Shown here in pieces: positions 1-7,696 of a stretch of 64,000 nt of DNA (position 1 is the stretch's first letter; every line of letters begins with the position of its first letter). The DNA is from JANMZO01 sp963763135. GTDB taxonomy: Bacteria; Actinomycetota; Acidimicrobiia; Acidimicrobiales; JANYDT01. Made by a program: the position numbers and the translations under genes. Location of the stretch: NCBI GenBank assembly GCA_963763135.1, contig CAVXNJ010000012.1, forward strand, positions 434,001 through 498,000. The letters run 5' to 3'. The notes beneath the pieces were generated by a model, which was not told the origin of the DNA, searched no databases, and saw nothing but the letters and a program-made list of their open reading frames with translations.

Positions 1-2
1 CG

Positions 3-210
3 TCGTCGGAAACCTACCCGGCCTCGGATACCGCACTCGCCGACGCCGCCACCGGGTTTGGCGCCGTCTACCTCGTCGCCGAGTCCGGGGTCACGCACAA
101 AGACGACCTGGCGCTTGCGGCTCCGGTCATTCGCGGATGCCGGAATTCCACTCGCCGGCGTTGTTCTCTCCGGCGTACGGGCCGGCGACCTGCGGACCGC
201 TGCGCACTAG
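3..210 (+). pseudogene. 3' end of a probable polysaccharide-type tyrosine kinase / ParA-like ATPase, frameshifted
   Basis: The left edge carries the tail of a rightward gene. The third frame reads FGAVYLVAESGVTHKDDL and ends its family-like stretch at VIR near base 134. The first frame then continues AGIPLAGVVLSGVRAGDL to TAG at 208-210. The pattern (VYLV, then a THKDDL-type basic helix, then AGIPLAGVVLS) resembles the C-terminus of bacterial tyrosine kinases of the CpsD/CapB type, where a line such as AGVVLN closes the domain. Removing one base near 132-136 joins the frames. The rest of the gene lies outside the window. The family assignment rests on about 60 residues; a ParA/MinD relative is also possible. 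Confidence 0.35.
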
Positions 211-389
211 CCACAGGCCCAAACAAATCTCGTTGCAACGCTCAGGACACAAGCCGGCGAACGACGTTGGGGCTAAAGCAGCGGCTGCTCACTCAGCACA
301 CGCACACGCTCACGCTCACGAGACTTCACGCAACATTAAACGGCGCTGTACCGACACCGTGATCCGACACGGCCGGTCGAGAGGACATC

Positions 390-404
390 CGGTGGAGATG
401 ATGG
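390..404 (+). repeat. 15-bp direct repeat, left copy (possible attachment-site duplicate)
   Basis: The sequence CGGTGGAGATGATGG occurs here and again at 1786-1800, where it covers the 3' end of the tRNA-Ala gene. The two copies bracket the IS481-type element. Twelve of the bases are the tRNA acceptor/T-arm end read on the opposite strand, as expected for a duplicated tRNA target site. Confidence 0.5.
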
Positions 405-409
405 TGTGT

Positions 410-501
410 TGTCTCAGGACATAGGAAACCCATGTCGCGAGTCATAGGAAACAGCTGTCGCGAGACACTGGAAACTGATGTCGCGGGTCATAGGAAACAC
501 T
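410..501 (+). repeat. Four tandem 23-bp IS-end repeats
   Basis: Units begin at 410, 433, 456 and 479, all exactly 23 bp. The last three start TGTCGCG and all four share the pattern CATAGGAAAC or CACTGGAAAC. The right IS end (1758-1780, reverse complement) has the same layout, TGTCGCGAG...GGTAACTGG. These are probably transposase-binding ends stacked in tandem. Confidence 0.75.
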
Positions 502-508
502 CGGATGG

Positions 509-1737
509 GTGTCTAAAGCCCGACTGATCATCACCGCTGTCACTATCGAACACCGCTCCGCCACCGAGGTCGCCCGCACCTACGGCGTGTCGAGAGTCCG
601 GGTCTACGAACTTCTCGCCCGGTACCGCACCGAAGGCGATGCCGCGTTCGAACCACGCTCACGCGCACCCCGAACCCGACCCACGGCGACACCACCATCA
701 ACCATTGAACTCATCGTTTCCCTACGAAACGAGCTAACCACCGCCGGACTCGACGCGGGCGCTGACACGATCGCCTGGCACCTCCAACACCACCACCACC
801 TCACCGTGTCACGAGCCACGATCTACCGGGCGATCAGACACCACGGACTCGTTGAACCGCAACCGAAGAAACGTCCGAAAACGTCCTACATCCGGTTCGC
901 CGCGGAACAACCAAACGAAACCTGGCAATCAGACATGACCCACTACCGACTCACCGCCAACCGTGACGTGGAGATCATCACCTGGCTCGATGACCACTCC
1001 CGCATGGCCCTCTCCGTCACCGCTCACAAGGTCGTTACCGGCCAAACCGTCACCACCACCTTCCTCACAACCACCGAAACATATGGCATTCCCGCCTCCA
1101 CACTCACCGATAACGGCCTCATCTACACCGCCCGATACGCCGGAGGGCGAGGGGGACGCAACAGTTTCGAGACCACCCTCATCCGCCTCGCAGTACTGCA
1201 AAAGAACTCCAAACCCAACCATCCGACCACCTGCGGAAAAGTCGAACGATTCCAACAAACCCTCAAACGCTGGCTCAACGCACAACCCCGACCCGGCGAC
1301 CATCAACGAGCTACAAACACTGCTCGATACCTTCGTGCAGATCTACAACCACCAACGACCCCACCGCTCACTGCCACACCACCAAACGCCCGCCACCGCC
1401 TACCAAGCCCGACCAAAACCAACACCAGCGAACACACCACAAACCCGCCACCGACCAGTCCCGACTACGCCACGACCGCATCGACAACACCGGCAAAATC
1501 ACCCTCCGCCACAACGGACACCTCTACAAAATCGGCATCGGACGACCCCACGGCGGAACCCCCGTCCTCCTCCTCATCAACCAACTCGACATCCGCGTCG
1601 TCCACGCCAACACCGGCGAACTCCTCCGACAACTCACCCTCGACCCCACCCGCACCTACCAACCCACCGGCCACAAACAAGGCGGACCCAAACGACCCTA
1701 CGGCCCACACAAAAACCCACACCCCAAAAACAAATGA
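509..1737 (+). pseudogene. IS481-family DDE transposase, two frameshifts
   Basis: The frame from GTG 509 encodes an N-terminal helix-turn-helix (EVARTYGVSRVRVYELL) and the start of a DDE integrase core (WQSDMTHYRL, WLDDHSR, LTDNGLIYTAR, GGRGGRNSFE, then CGKVERFQQTLKRWL, holding the D, D and E positions). After about 1290 the family sequence continues one frame later (TLLDTFVQIYNHQRPHRSL), and after about 1450 one frame later again (RHDRIDNTGKITLRHNGHL ... HANTGELLRQLTLDPTRTYQ) to TGA at 1735-1737. Both shifts require removal of one base. As written no full-length enzyme can be made. Family membership is clear from the DDE spacing and the C-terminal RHDRID...ITLRHNG...IG motif. Confidence 0.8.
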
Positions 1738-1785
1738 ACCCCCAAAACGGGGGTTCACCAGTTACCGATGTCTCGCGACATCACA

Positions 1786-1800
1786 CGGTGGAGATGATGG
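1786..1800 (+). repeat. 15-bp direct repeat, right copy overlapping tRNA-Ala 3' end
   Basis: Identical to 390-404 (CGGTGGAGATGATGG). Bases 1789-1800 are the 3' end of the tRNA-Ala gene on the minus strand, so this copy is the natural site and the left copy is the duplicate. Confidence 0.5.
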
Positions 1801-1861
1801 GAATCGAACCCACGACCTCTTCATTGCGAACGAAGCGCTCTGCCAACTGAGCTACATCCCC
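1789..1861 (-). tRNA. tRNA-Ala (anticodon CGC)
   Basis: On the minus strand the 73-nt gene starts GGGGATGTAGCTCAG and ends with T-loop GGTTCGATTCC and acceptor CATCTCC plus discriminator A. The seven-base acceptor stem pairs with one G-T. The anticodon loop TTCGCAA gives anticodon CGC, which reads GCG (Ala). No CCA is encoded. Its 3' end is the target of the 15-bp repeat described above. Confidence 0.93.
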
Positions 1862-1932
1862 GGGAGCACTCACATTAGCGGTTCTCACGGACGAGTGATG
1901 AAACCACACAAAGTGATATTTTTGCCTTAAGT

Positions 1933-1994
1933 TCGCCACACATAGTGGCGATGAACTGGAAACGACCACGCTGGTCGGTCATCTTCCCCAGTTC
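1933..1994 (+). promoter_or_regulatory. Stem-loops in the 5' leader of the spherulin-4-like gene
   Basis: TCGCCAC/GTGGCGA (1933-1939 with 1945-1951) forms a tight hairpin. GAACTGG/CCAGTTC (1953-1959 with 1988-1994) encloses a second stem, GACCA/TGGTC. They lie directly upstream of the ATG at 2007. They match no riboswitch class I can name. Confidence 0.3.
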
Positions 1995-2006
1995 TAAGGC
2001 TTCACT

Positions 2007-3359
2007 ATGAAAGTGCAACTCAGAAACCTTACTCTCCGTGGTAAGGCTCTCGCAACGGTCATGGCGTCACTGCTTGCAATTCCCGCCTTCATGAATAGTG
2101 GCGCATCGAACGCCGCTGGCACGAATCTTCCCCAATCCGCTGTCCCCGCCTACTTCTCCGACCAACCGAGTTGGGACCGGTTGGCGCTGGCCGACCGAGC
2201 ACCCAGCTTCGTCGTGGCCAACCCGGCGTCGGGCCCGGGCTCGGCGAAGGCCCCCTGGATCGCGTCGGTGTTTCAGACCGCGATGACGGGCGGGCTCACC
2301 CTCATCGGGTACAGCTCGACCCGGTACGGAGATCGCCCGATCCAGGAGGTCCTGGACGAAATCAGCCATTACCGGACCTGGTACGGAATCAACCGGATCT
2401 TCCTGGATGAAACCCCGTACCTGTGCGACCGTCTCTCGTATTACCAGACCATCTCCGAAACAGTGCACCGCAACGGCGGCACAGTGGTGCTCAACCCCGG
2501 CATGAACCCCGAGAGTTGTTGGGCCGGGGTAGCCGAAGTGATTGTCAACTTCGAGGGAAGCGCGGCAACCTACGAAACCTGGACTCCCGCCCCGTGGACG
2601 CTCAACTCCACGAACACGTCGTTCTGGCACATCATCTACGCGGCGGGCCTCTTTGACGGAACGGCCCTCCTGGAAATGGCTGCCCAACGGAAGGCGACCT
2701 GGGCCTACCTCACCGATGACGTGCTGCCCAACCCGTTCGATCGGCTTCCGGGTGACCAACTCTGGAAGAGCCACCGACTCGAAGCCGACCAGCCGATCCA
2801 GTCCGGTATCACCGACACGCCGATCGTGTTGGCCGCAGCGCCCACCGCAACCCCTGCGTTGACAGCGCCGCCATCTGAGGTGACACCACCATCCGCCACG
2901 CCATCGACCGTTCCTTCCGCGACGGTGCCGACGCCGGCCGATCAACTCGGCGATCATCTCGGCCAGGTCGTGGCGCCGATGCAGGTGGTAGCCGTGCCAT
3001 CCGCGCCGACCTCCACTGAGCCGCCGACCACCACCGCTCCGACCCCGACCGAGCCGCCGACCACCATCGCCGCGAACAACCCGGGGCCGGCTACGCCAAC
3101 AGCCGGCGCTCCCGGGACGGTGTTCGGCGCTGATTCGGTAGGTCCACAGGTCCCCACCAGCGTGCCCGTCACTGTGCCCGCCAAACTTGCGCTGACCTCA
3201 CCAAAGGCCGCACCGGTGGGTCCCAAGTCGGCAGCCAAACCCGCGAGGAGTCGGACCAAGCCGGCACCGAAAGCGGTGAGCGCCTCGAAGCCGGCGAAAC
3301 TCCCAAAGACCCGCTGGCCGGCACCGAAGGCTGTCGCCGGACGCAGAATCAGCCGTTGA
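2007..3359 (+). CDS. Secreted spherulin-4-like (spherulation-specific family 4) protein with Pro/Thr linker and basic tail
   Basis: The N-terminus (residues 1-36) is a Sec signal peptide with a basic start, hydrophobic core and small residues ending ASNAAG. Residues about 47-235 resemble the spherulation-specific family 4 TIM-barrel-like domain: VVANPASGPG, then YSSTRYGDRP, a region IFLDETPYLCD with acidic residues at a barrel-strand end, and VLNPGMNP. This family is related to glycosidase-like barrels; its substrate is not established. Residues 270-380 are Thr/Pro/Ala-rich linker, and the last 50 residues are Lys/Arg/Pro-rich, which could bind an anionic wall polymer. There is no LPxTG-like signal, so free secretion is likely. 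The 3' end overlaps the convergent glpR-like gene by 11 bp. Confidence 0.6.
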   Translation: MKVQLRNLTLRGKALATVMASLLAIPAFMNSGASNAAGTNLPQSAVPAYFSDQPSWDRLALADRAPSFVVANPASGPGSAKAPWIASVFQTAMTGGLTLIGYSSTRYGDRPIQEVLDEISHYRTWYGINRIFLDETPYLCDRLSYYQTISETVHRNGGTVVLNPGMNPESCWAGVAEVIVNFEGSAATYETWTPAPWTLNSTNTSFWHIIYAAGLFDGTALLEMAAQRKATWAYLTDDVLPNPFDRLPGDQLWKSHRLEADQPIQSGITDTPIVLAAAPTATPALTAPPSEVTPPSATPSTVPSATVPTPADQLGDHLGQVVAPMQVVAVPSAPTSTEPPTTTAPTPTEPPTTIAANNPGPATPTAGAPGTVFGADSVGPQVPTSVPVTVPAKLALTSPKAAPVGPKSAAKPARSRTKPAPKAVSASKPAKLPKTRWPAPKAVAGRRISR

Positions 3360-4182
3360 CGGCTCGTCGGCCTTCGTAACGGTCGGTACGGTGGGTCTCG
3401 CGACCCGAGGTCCGCGAGCGACCGCGGTCCTTGACGGCGAAGCGCGGATCGATTCGCCCGGTCGGCGCTGCCACGCCGCGGCGCTGACGGTCGAACCGCT
3501 GGTCAAGGTCGTCGAATCCGTAATCGAGGTCCTGAAGGTCATCGAAGTCATCGAAGTCATCGGAGTCATCGGAGTAATGAAGGCGATCGAATCCGTCGAG
3601 CCCGTCGCCCTCCGAGAAGTCATCAAAATCGTAAACATCGACCAGGGCCGAACCCAAGTCAGAGCGCTCGGCTGCGATCGCCGGCCCACTGGCGAACTGC
3701 CCCACTCGTCGGCTTCCACGTCCCCGGGATCTCACCGACCGCAACAGTGCTATATACGCCACGAGCACAGCATCAACGCCAAGCTGCAGCAACCAAAGCG
3801 ACGCCACCGACGTTCCGACGGCCAACGCCAGGGACAGGGCGCAGCTTCCGAGCAGCACCTGCAGGATCTGGGCGCGTCGGCGCTGGTGACGATTGCGAAG
3901 GGACGGGGGTGCAAACGGGTTGGTCTGGCTCGGGCGACGCGGTGCGCCCACGACCGCGCTCGAATTGAACGGCGTGACGGACTGCGTCGAGCGACCGATC
4001 AGGCCGTGACGGTTGCGGGCATCGCGGGCATGGTCTCCCCGACGACTCAGATGGATCGCCGCGAGGCGGTCACGTGCGGCATCGAGGCTGCTCGGCCCCC
4101 GTTCATCTCGGCGACGGAAGACCGAGGGGCCGAGTACGACAATCCAGGCGGCGATGAGCCCGACGATAAGGAGGTTGCCCAA
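3349..4182 (-). CDS. Membrane protein resembling actinobacterial SepX / Glp receptor (GlpR)
   Basis: The 277-residue product starts with one membrane helix (about residues 3-20) followed by RRRDERGPSSLDAARDRL. This layout is typical of actinobacterial SepX/GlpR division proteins. A second hydrophobic block (about 108-148) could supply one or two more helices. The last 90 residues are very rich in Asp and Phe, with reiterated DDFDDFDD and DYGFDDLDQR, then a basic end. SepX/GlpR act at the division septum; in corynebacteria GlpR binds the MoeA-like protein Glp. The gene lies downstream of galU, moeA, moaA and moaC on the same strand, separated from moaC by 192 bp, which matches the known neighbourhood of Glp and GlpR. 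Assignment is by N-terminal look and synteny, not by a searched profile. Confidence 0.5.
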   Translation of the reverse strand: MGNLLIVGLIAAWIVVLGPSVFRRRDERGPSSLDAARDRLAAIHLSRRGDHARDARNRHGLIGRSTQSVTPFNSSAVVGAPRRPSQTNPFAPPSLRNRHQRRRAQILQVLLGSCALSLALAVGTSVASLWLLQLGVDAVLVAYIALLRSVRSRGRGSRRVGQFASGPAIAAERSDLGSALVDVYDFDDFSEGDGLDGFDRLHYSDDSDDFDDFDDLQDLDYGFDDLDQRFDRQRRGVAAPTGRIDPRFAVKDRGRSRTSGRETHRTDRYEGRRAVNG

Positions 4183-4207
4183 AACAAAAAACCTTTGTTA
4201 GTCCTGT

Positions 4208-4252
4208 AAGCGGCTTCTCTCGCATACATCTTCGAGAAGCTGACGGTCAGCT
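4208..4252 (-). promoter_or_regulatory. Operator-like palindrome and overlapping stem-loop upstream of the glpR-like gene
   Basis: In the 192-bp gap between moaC and the glpR-like gene, AGCTGACGGTCAGCT (4238-4252) is a 15-bp odd palindrome. Its edge overlaps a stem GCTTCTC/GAGAAGC (4213-4219 with 4234-4240). The two share bases, so they exclude each other as single-strand folds. The rest of the gap (4253-4374) shows only AACCC/GGGTT inverted bases and no recognised riboswitch. Confidence 0.3.
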
Positions 4253-4374
4253 CTGGGGCTGGCTGTCTGGTTGAGCCGGAGGCGTCCGGGGCTGCGCGGT
4301 TAGCAGGTGCCCCCAGATGGTAACCCTCCGGGTTAAGCGCTACGAGGATAGTCGCCGTCGGAGCGAACCGAGGC

Positions 4375-4881
4375 TTACAGTTCGCCCAACTTGAGTTCCG
4401 TATGACCGGCCCGGCGAAACACCCCGGAGCGCCCACCGGTCTTTTCCCAAAGGGCCAGTTCGCCGATCACCATCTCGCGGTCGGCCGACTTGCACATGTC
4501 GTAGATCGTCAGCGCGGCGACGGCACACGCCGTCATCGCCTCCATCTCGACGCCCGTGCGGTCGAACGTGTCGACGTGGGCTTCCACTTCGATGCAGTCG
4601 TCGCCCAGTTCGAAGTTGATCAACACCGCGCCGACCAGCAAGGGGTGACACAGCGGGATGAGGTGGGCGGTCTGTTTCGACGCTTGGATGCCCGCAATCC
4701 GGGCTACCGCCAACACGTCGCCCTTCGAGACGGCGTTGCTGGCGACCAGGTTGACCGTCTCCGGTTGCATGGTCACTTTGCAGCGGGCCATCGCGCGTCG
4801 GTGCGTCGGGTCTTTTGGTGTGACATCTACCATCCGGGCGCGTCCGAGAGGATCAAGATGGGTCAGTTCACGGTCAGGCAT
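4375..4881 (-). CDS. moaC: Cyclic pyranopterin monophosphate synthase MoaC
   Basis: The 168-residue product has the complete MoaC signature: HLDPLGRARMVDV at the N-terminus, ASKQTAHLIPLCHPLL (about 68-82), TFDRTGVEMEAMTACAVAAL and the end LWEKTGGRSG. MoaC converts the 3',8-cyclo-GTP made by MoaA into cyclic pyranopterin monophosphate, the first stable molybdenum-cofactor intermediate, in the cytoplasm. Length matches the family. It lies 3' of moaA on the same strand, separated by the 73-bp repeat array. Confidence 0.95.
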   Translation of the reverse strand: MPDRELTHLDPLGRARMVDVTPKDPTHRRAMARCKVTMQPETVNLVASNAVSKGDVLAVARIAGIQASKQTAHLIPLCHPLLVGAVLINFELGDDCIEVEAHVDTFDRTGVEMEAMTACAVAALTIYDMCKSADREMVIGELALWEKTGGRSGVFRRAGHTELKLGEL

Positions 4882-4945
4882 GTCCTGAGCCTACGCGCAC
4901 CGGTGCCCAAACACTGGCAACCGACTGACGTGAACCGAGGTCGCC

Positions 4946-5224
4946 TATCCGCCGATTTGGCTCATGGACCGCTTGGGTCGGATTTCGGCGGTCCCGTGAC
5001 GCGGACCGACTCGGTTCCTAGCCGCCGATTTGGCTCTTCCCTATCCGCCGATTTGGCTCATGGACCGCTTGGGTCGGATTTCGGCGGTCCCGTGACGTGA
5101 ACCGACTCGGTTCCTATCCGCCGATTTGGCTCATGGACCGCTTGGGTCGGATTTCGGCGGTCCCGTGACGTGGACCGACTCGGTTCCTATCCGCCGATTT
5201 GGCTCATGGACCGCTTGGGTCGGA
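4946..5224 (+). repeat. 73-bp tandem repeats derived from the moaA 3' end
   Basis: Units begin TATCCGCCGATTTGGCTC at 4946, 5042, 5115 and 5188, with an extra truncated copy at 5021-5041. The 5042, 5115 and 5188 starts are exactly 73 bp apart. The last unit is the real 3' end of moaA (final residues RPKRSMSQIGG and the TAG). Earlier units repeat that coding end and then diverge through CGGATTTCGGCGGTCCCGTG. The array fills most of the 305-bp gap between moaA and moaC; nothing else is visible in that gap. Confidence 0.85.
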
Positions 5225-6185
5225 TGAAGGTGACGTTTCCGATGAGGTGGCCGGCCCACTTCGATCCGACAGCGCGTCGGATGACGTCGGCGAGCGCGTC
5301 GTCGAGCGCCGTGCCGTCGAGCCCCGAACGGACCACGGCCCGGAGGTCGAATTCGTCGGTCGCGAAGAGGCAGGTGCGGAACTGACCTTCGGCGGTGATC
5401 CGCACCCGGTCGCAATCACCGCAGAACGGCTCGGTCACGCTTGCGATCACACCGACGTCGCCGATGCCGTCGGCGTAGGCCCAGCGTGCGGCCGGTTCGG
5501 TGCCGTGCTGGAGCTTGACGAGAGGAAATACCGCGTTGATCCGCTCGATGACCTCGCTCGAAGGAACGACCTTGTCGCGTGACCAGGCGTCGTCGGCGTC
5601 GAGCGGCATGAACTCGATGAAGCGGACCCCGACCCCGTTGTCGCGACCGAAGCGGGCGAACTCGACAATCTCGTCGTCGTTTTCGCCGCGCATGAGCACG
5701 ACGTTGATCTTGATCGGATCGAACCCGGCCTCCTTGGCGGCCTGCACGCCGTCGAGCACCTTGACGAGATCGTCGCGGCGGGTCATGAGGAAGAAACGGT
5801 CACGGTCGAGGGAGTCGCAGCTGATGTTGACGCGGCGGAGCCCGGCGGCCTTCAGATCGTCGGCGATGAGGCGCATCGCCGTGCCGTTCGTCGTCATCGC
5901 CAAGTCGACGCCGAGTCGGGCGAGGCGCTCGACCAGCACGGGCAGATGCGCGCGAACTGTCGGCTCACCGCCGGTCAGTCGGATGCCGTCGACCCCGAAA
6001 CGTTCGACGCAAACCCGGGCAATCCGCTCGATTTCCTCGAACGTGAGCAGCTCCTCGCGCGGCAGCCACTTCATGCCCTCGGCCGGCATGCAGTAGGTAC
6101 ACCGGAAATTGCAGCGATCGGTGACCGAAATTCGCAGGTCACGAACCGTGCGCCCGAAGCTATCGACCAACGGCGTAGGAGACAT
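5187..6185 (-). CDS. moaA: GTP 3',8-cyclase MoaA (radical SAM)
   Basis: The 332-residue protein has the radical-SAM cluster motif CNFRCTYC (Cys25, Cys29, Cys32), GGEPTVR for SAM binding, and the second 4Fe-4S site Cys255, Cys258, Cys272 (CGDC...RTC). It ends in Gly-Gly, the flexible tail needed for catalysis. It converts GTP to 3',8-cyclo-dihydro-GTP, the first step of molybdopterin synthesis. It is followed on the same strand by moaC. Its stop codon is the start of a tandem array of copies of its own 3' end. Confidence 0.96.
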   Translation of the reverse strand: MSPTPLVDSFGRTVRDLRISVTDRCNFRCTYCMPAEGMKWLPREELLTFEEIERIARVCVERFGVDGIRLTGGEPTVRAHLPVLVERLARLGVDLAMTTNGTAMRLIADDLKAAGLRRVNISCDSLDRDRFFLMTRRDDLVKVLDGVQAAKEAGFDPIKINVVLMRGENDDEIVEFARFGRDNGVGVRFIEFMPLDADDAWSRDKVVPSSEVIERINAVFPLVKLQHGTEPAARWAYADGIGDVGVIASVTEPFCGDCDRVRITAEGQFRTCLFATDEFDLRAVVRSGLDGTALDDALADVIRRAVGSKWAGHLIGNVTFIRPKRSMSQIGG

Positions 6186-6275
6186 GCGACAACGCTAGTT
6201 GGTTCCCCGTCACTAAAAAAGGCTGATCCGGGACCATGGCCTCTTGCGACTCCGAGCCGACCCGCTAAGACCTTC

Positions 6276-6330
6276 TGTTTATGTAGCCGTAGCTGTTGCC
6301 CCGTGGCATGTACGGCCACATGTTCAGCGA
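6276..6330 (+). repeat. Solitary copy of the 49-bp hairpin repeat (also at 17.2-17.5 kb)
   Basis: TGTTTATGTAGCCGTAGCTG, then ...TGTACGGCCACATGTTCAGCG, matches the five-copy array at 17228-17484. The arms TGTAGCCGTA and TACGGCCACA pair with one mismatch. It lies just beyond the moeA stop, in the moeA-moaA gap. Confidence 0.7.
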
Positions 6331-6340
6331 GGAACGCGGG

Positions 6341-7591
6341 TCAGGCCCGACGATCGAGAAGCAACACGTCGACGTCGCCACCCGGCGGAACCGAGGGCCC
6401 GTCGGGTACGACCGCGAGTGCGTCGGCGAACGCCATGGAGCTGAGGAGATTGGAGCCCTGGGATCCGGTCGAGCGAACGTGGATCCGACCGTCGTCAGCA
6501 AATCCGGCGACAACCCGGGTGAAGTGGGTCTTGCCGTCGGGTTCCCGGCGGAGACCTTCGTCGGCGATCGCCCGAACCGGGGTGCGGTGCAGCGTTTCCT
6601 CGGCATGACCCATGAGGCGACGAAGCCCCGGACGGGCGAACAGTTCGAAGCTCACCATGCACGACACCGGGTTGCCCGGAAGACCGAAGACCGGCTTGCC
6701 GGAAATGACACCGAACGCGAGCGGCTTGGCCGGCTTGATCGCCACCTGCATCCAACGCATCGGGGTGCCGTCGGCCTTCGCCAAACGGTCGAGCACCAGC
6801 TTCACGAAGTCGAAATCGCCCACGCTGACGCCACCGCTCGTCACGATCGCGTCGCACGTGGCGACACCCCGCCGAACGAGGTCCTCGATCAGCGCGTCGT
6901 CGTCGACGGCGAGCCCGAGGTCGACGGCTTCACAGCCGGCGAGTTCAGCCAGAGCGAGAAGCGTGTAGCGGTTCGAGTCGCGGATCTGACCGACTTCGAG
7001 TGGCGTGGGCGGCGCGATCAGCTCATCACCGGTCGACAGCACGCCGACCCGCGGGCGGGGATAGGCCAGGACGGACGCGCGTCCGATGCTTGCGAGCATG
7101 CCGATATGCCCGGCGTTGAGGACGGTGCCCGCGCCGAAGATCCGCTGCCCGGCCGCAATGTCTTCACCGGCGGCGCGGACCGCATCGCCCAGGCGGGCCG
7201 ACTGCAGGACGGTCACGACTGTCGCCTCCGGCCCCCGCGAACGATCGACGTTTTCGATCGGCACAATCGAGTCGGCGCCGGAGGGCATGGCCGCTCCGGT
7301 CATGATCCGAACCGCTTCGCCAGGTCCGACGTGATGCGCCTCCGTGGGTTTCGCTCCGGCCGGAAGAGTTGCCTTGACCACCAGATCGACCGGAACCGTC
7401 GAGACGTCGGCGGCCCGCACGGCAAATCCGTCCATGGCGGTGTTCGCAAACGGCGGGACCACCTCGCTGGACACGACGTCTTCCGCGAGCACGCAGCCGA
7501 GTGCGGATCGCAGCTCGATCTGGCGGGCGCTCAGGCGCTCGCAGTGCGAAACCACCCAACGCTGGGCATCATCTAGACCGACTTGTGCCAT
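6341..7591 (-). CDS. moeA: Molybdopterin molybdenumtransferase MoeA / gephyrin-like Glp
   Basis: The 416-residue product has full MoeA architecture. The N-terminal region includes PPFANTAMDGFAVR and AVRIMTGAAMPSGAD. The central MoCF-binding domain has VGVLSTGDEL, DSNRYTL and TSGGVSVGDFDFVK. KPAKPLAFG, VFGLPGNPVS and a C-terminal beta domain follow. MoeA inserts molybdate into molybdopterin. In corynebacteria a MoeA-like paralogue, Glp, sits beside galU and its membrane partner GlpR and works in cell division. Here the gene also lies directly downstream of galU with a GlpR-like gene in the same run, so either or both roles are possible. Active-site motifs look intact. Confidence 0.9.
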   Translation of the reverse strand: MAQVGLDDAQRWVVSHCERLSARQIELRSALGCVLAEDVVSSEVVPPFANTAMDGFAVRAADVSTVPVDLVVKATLPAGAKPTEAHHVGPGEAVRIMTGAAMPSGADSIVPIENVDRSRGPEATVVTVLQSARLGDAVRAAGEDIAAGQRIFGAGTVLNAGHIGMLASIGRASVLAYPRPRVGVLSTGDELIAPPTPLEVGQIRDSNRYTLLALAELAGCEAVDLGLAVDDDALIEDLVRRGVATCDAIVTSGGVSVGDFDFVKLVLDRLAKADGTPMRWMQVAIKPAKPLAFGVISGKPVFGLPGNPVSCMVSFELFARPGLRRLMGHAEETLHRTPVRAIADEGLRREPDGKTHFTRVVAGFADDGRIHVRSTGSQGSNLLSSMAFADALAVVPDGPSVPPGGDVDVLLLDRRA

Positions 7592-7626
7592 AGAAGGCCG
7601 AGGGTAGTGCCGAAACTACGGCTTTG

Positions 7627-7666
7627 TGTCCACGCTTCGACATCCATGCCGTGCAATACGTGGACA
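7627..7666. promoter_or_regulatory. Inverted repeat between galU and moeA
   Basis: TGTCCACG (7627-7634) and CGTGGACA (7659-7666) are a perfect 8-bp inverted pair separated by 24 bases in the 105-bp galU-moeA gap. It could be an operator or a weak RNA hairpin; there is no T-run. Confidence 0.35.
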
Positions 7667-7696
7667 TAAACCGACCGGGCCGCGAAACGCAGCCAG

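Larger units (their letters stand above)
410..1780 (+). mobile_element. IS481-type insertion sequence, decayed, with multiplied left end
   Basis: The element is bounded on the right by one inverted copy (1758-1780) of a 23-bp terminal unit beginning TGTCGCGAGACATCGG. On the left are four head-to-tail direct copies of the same kind of unit at 410-501. Between them lies an IS481-family transposase frame broken twice. No clean target-site duplication next to the terminal units was recognised, so the outer boundary at 410 is an estimate; a simple IS may start at 479. Confidence 0.65.

Noticed and set aside
2067..2957. 296-codon minus-strand frame opposite the spherulin-4-like gene
   Set aside because: Arg/Gly-rich shadow without signals; the plus-strand gene has a clear signal peptide and domain.
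4253..4374. Possible riboswitch (Moco or cobalamin) between moaC and the glpR-like gene
   Set aside because: No recognisable conserved core such as a B12 box, and the gene downstream is not a Moco gene.
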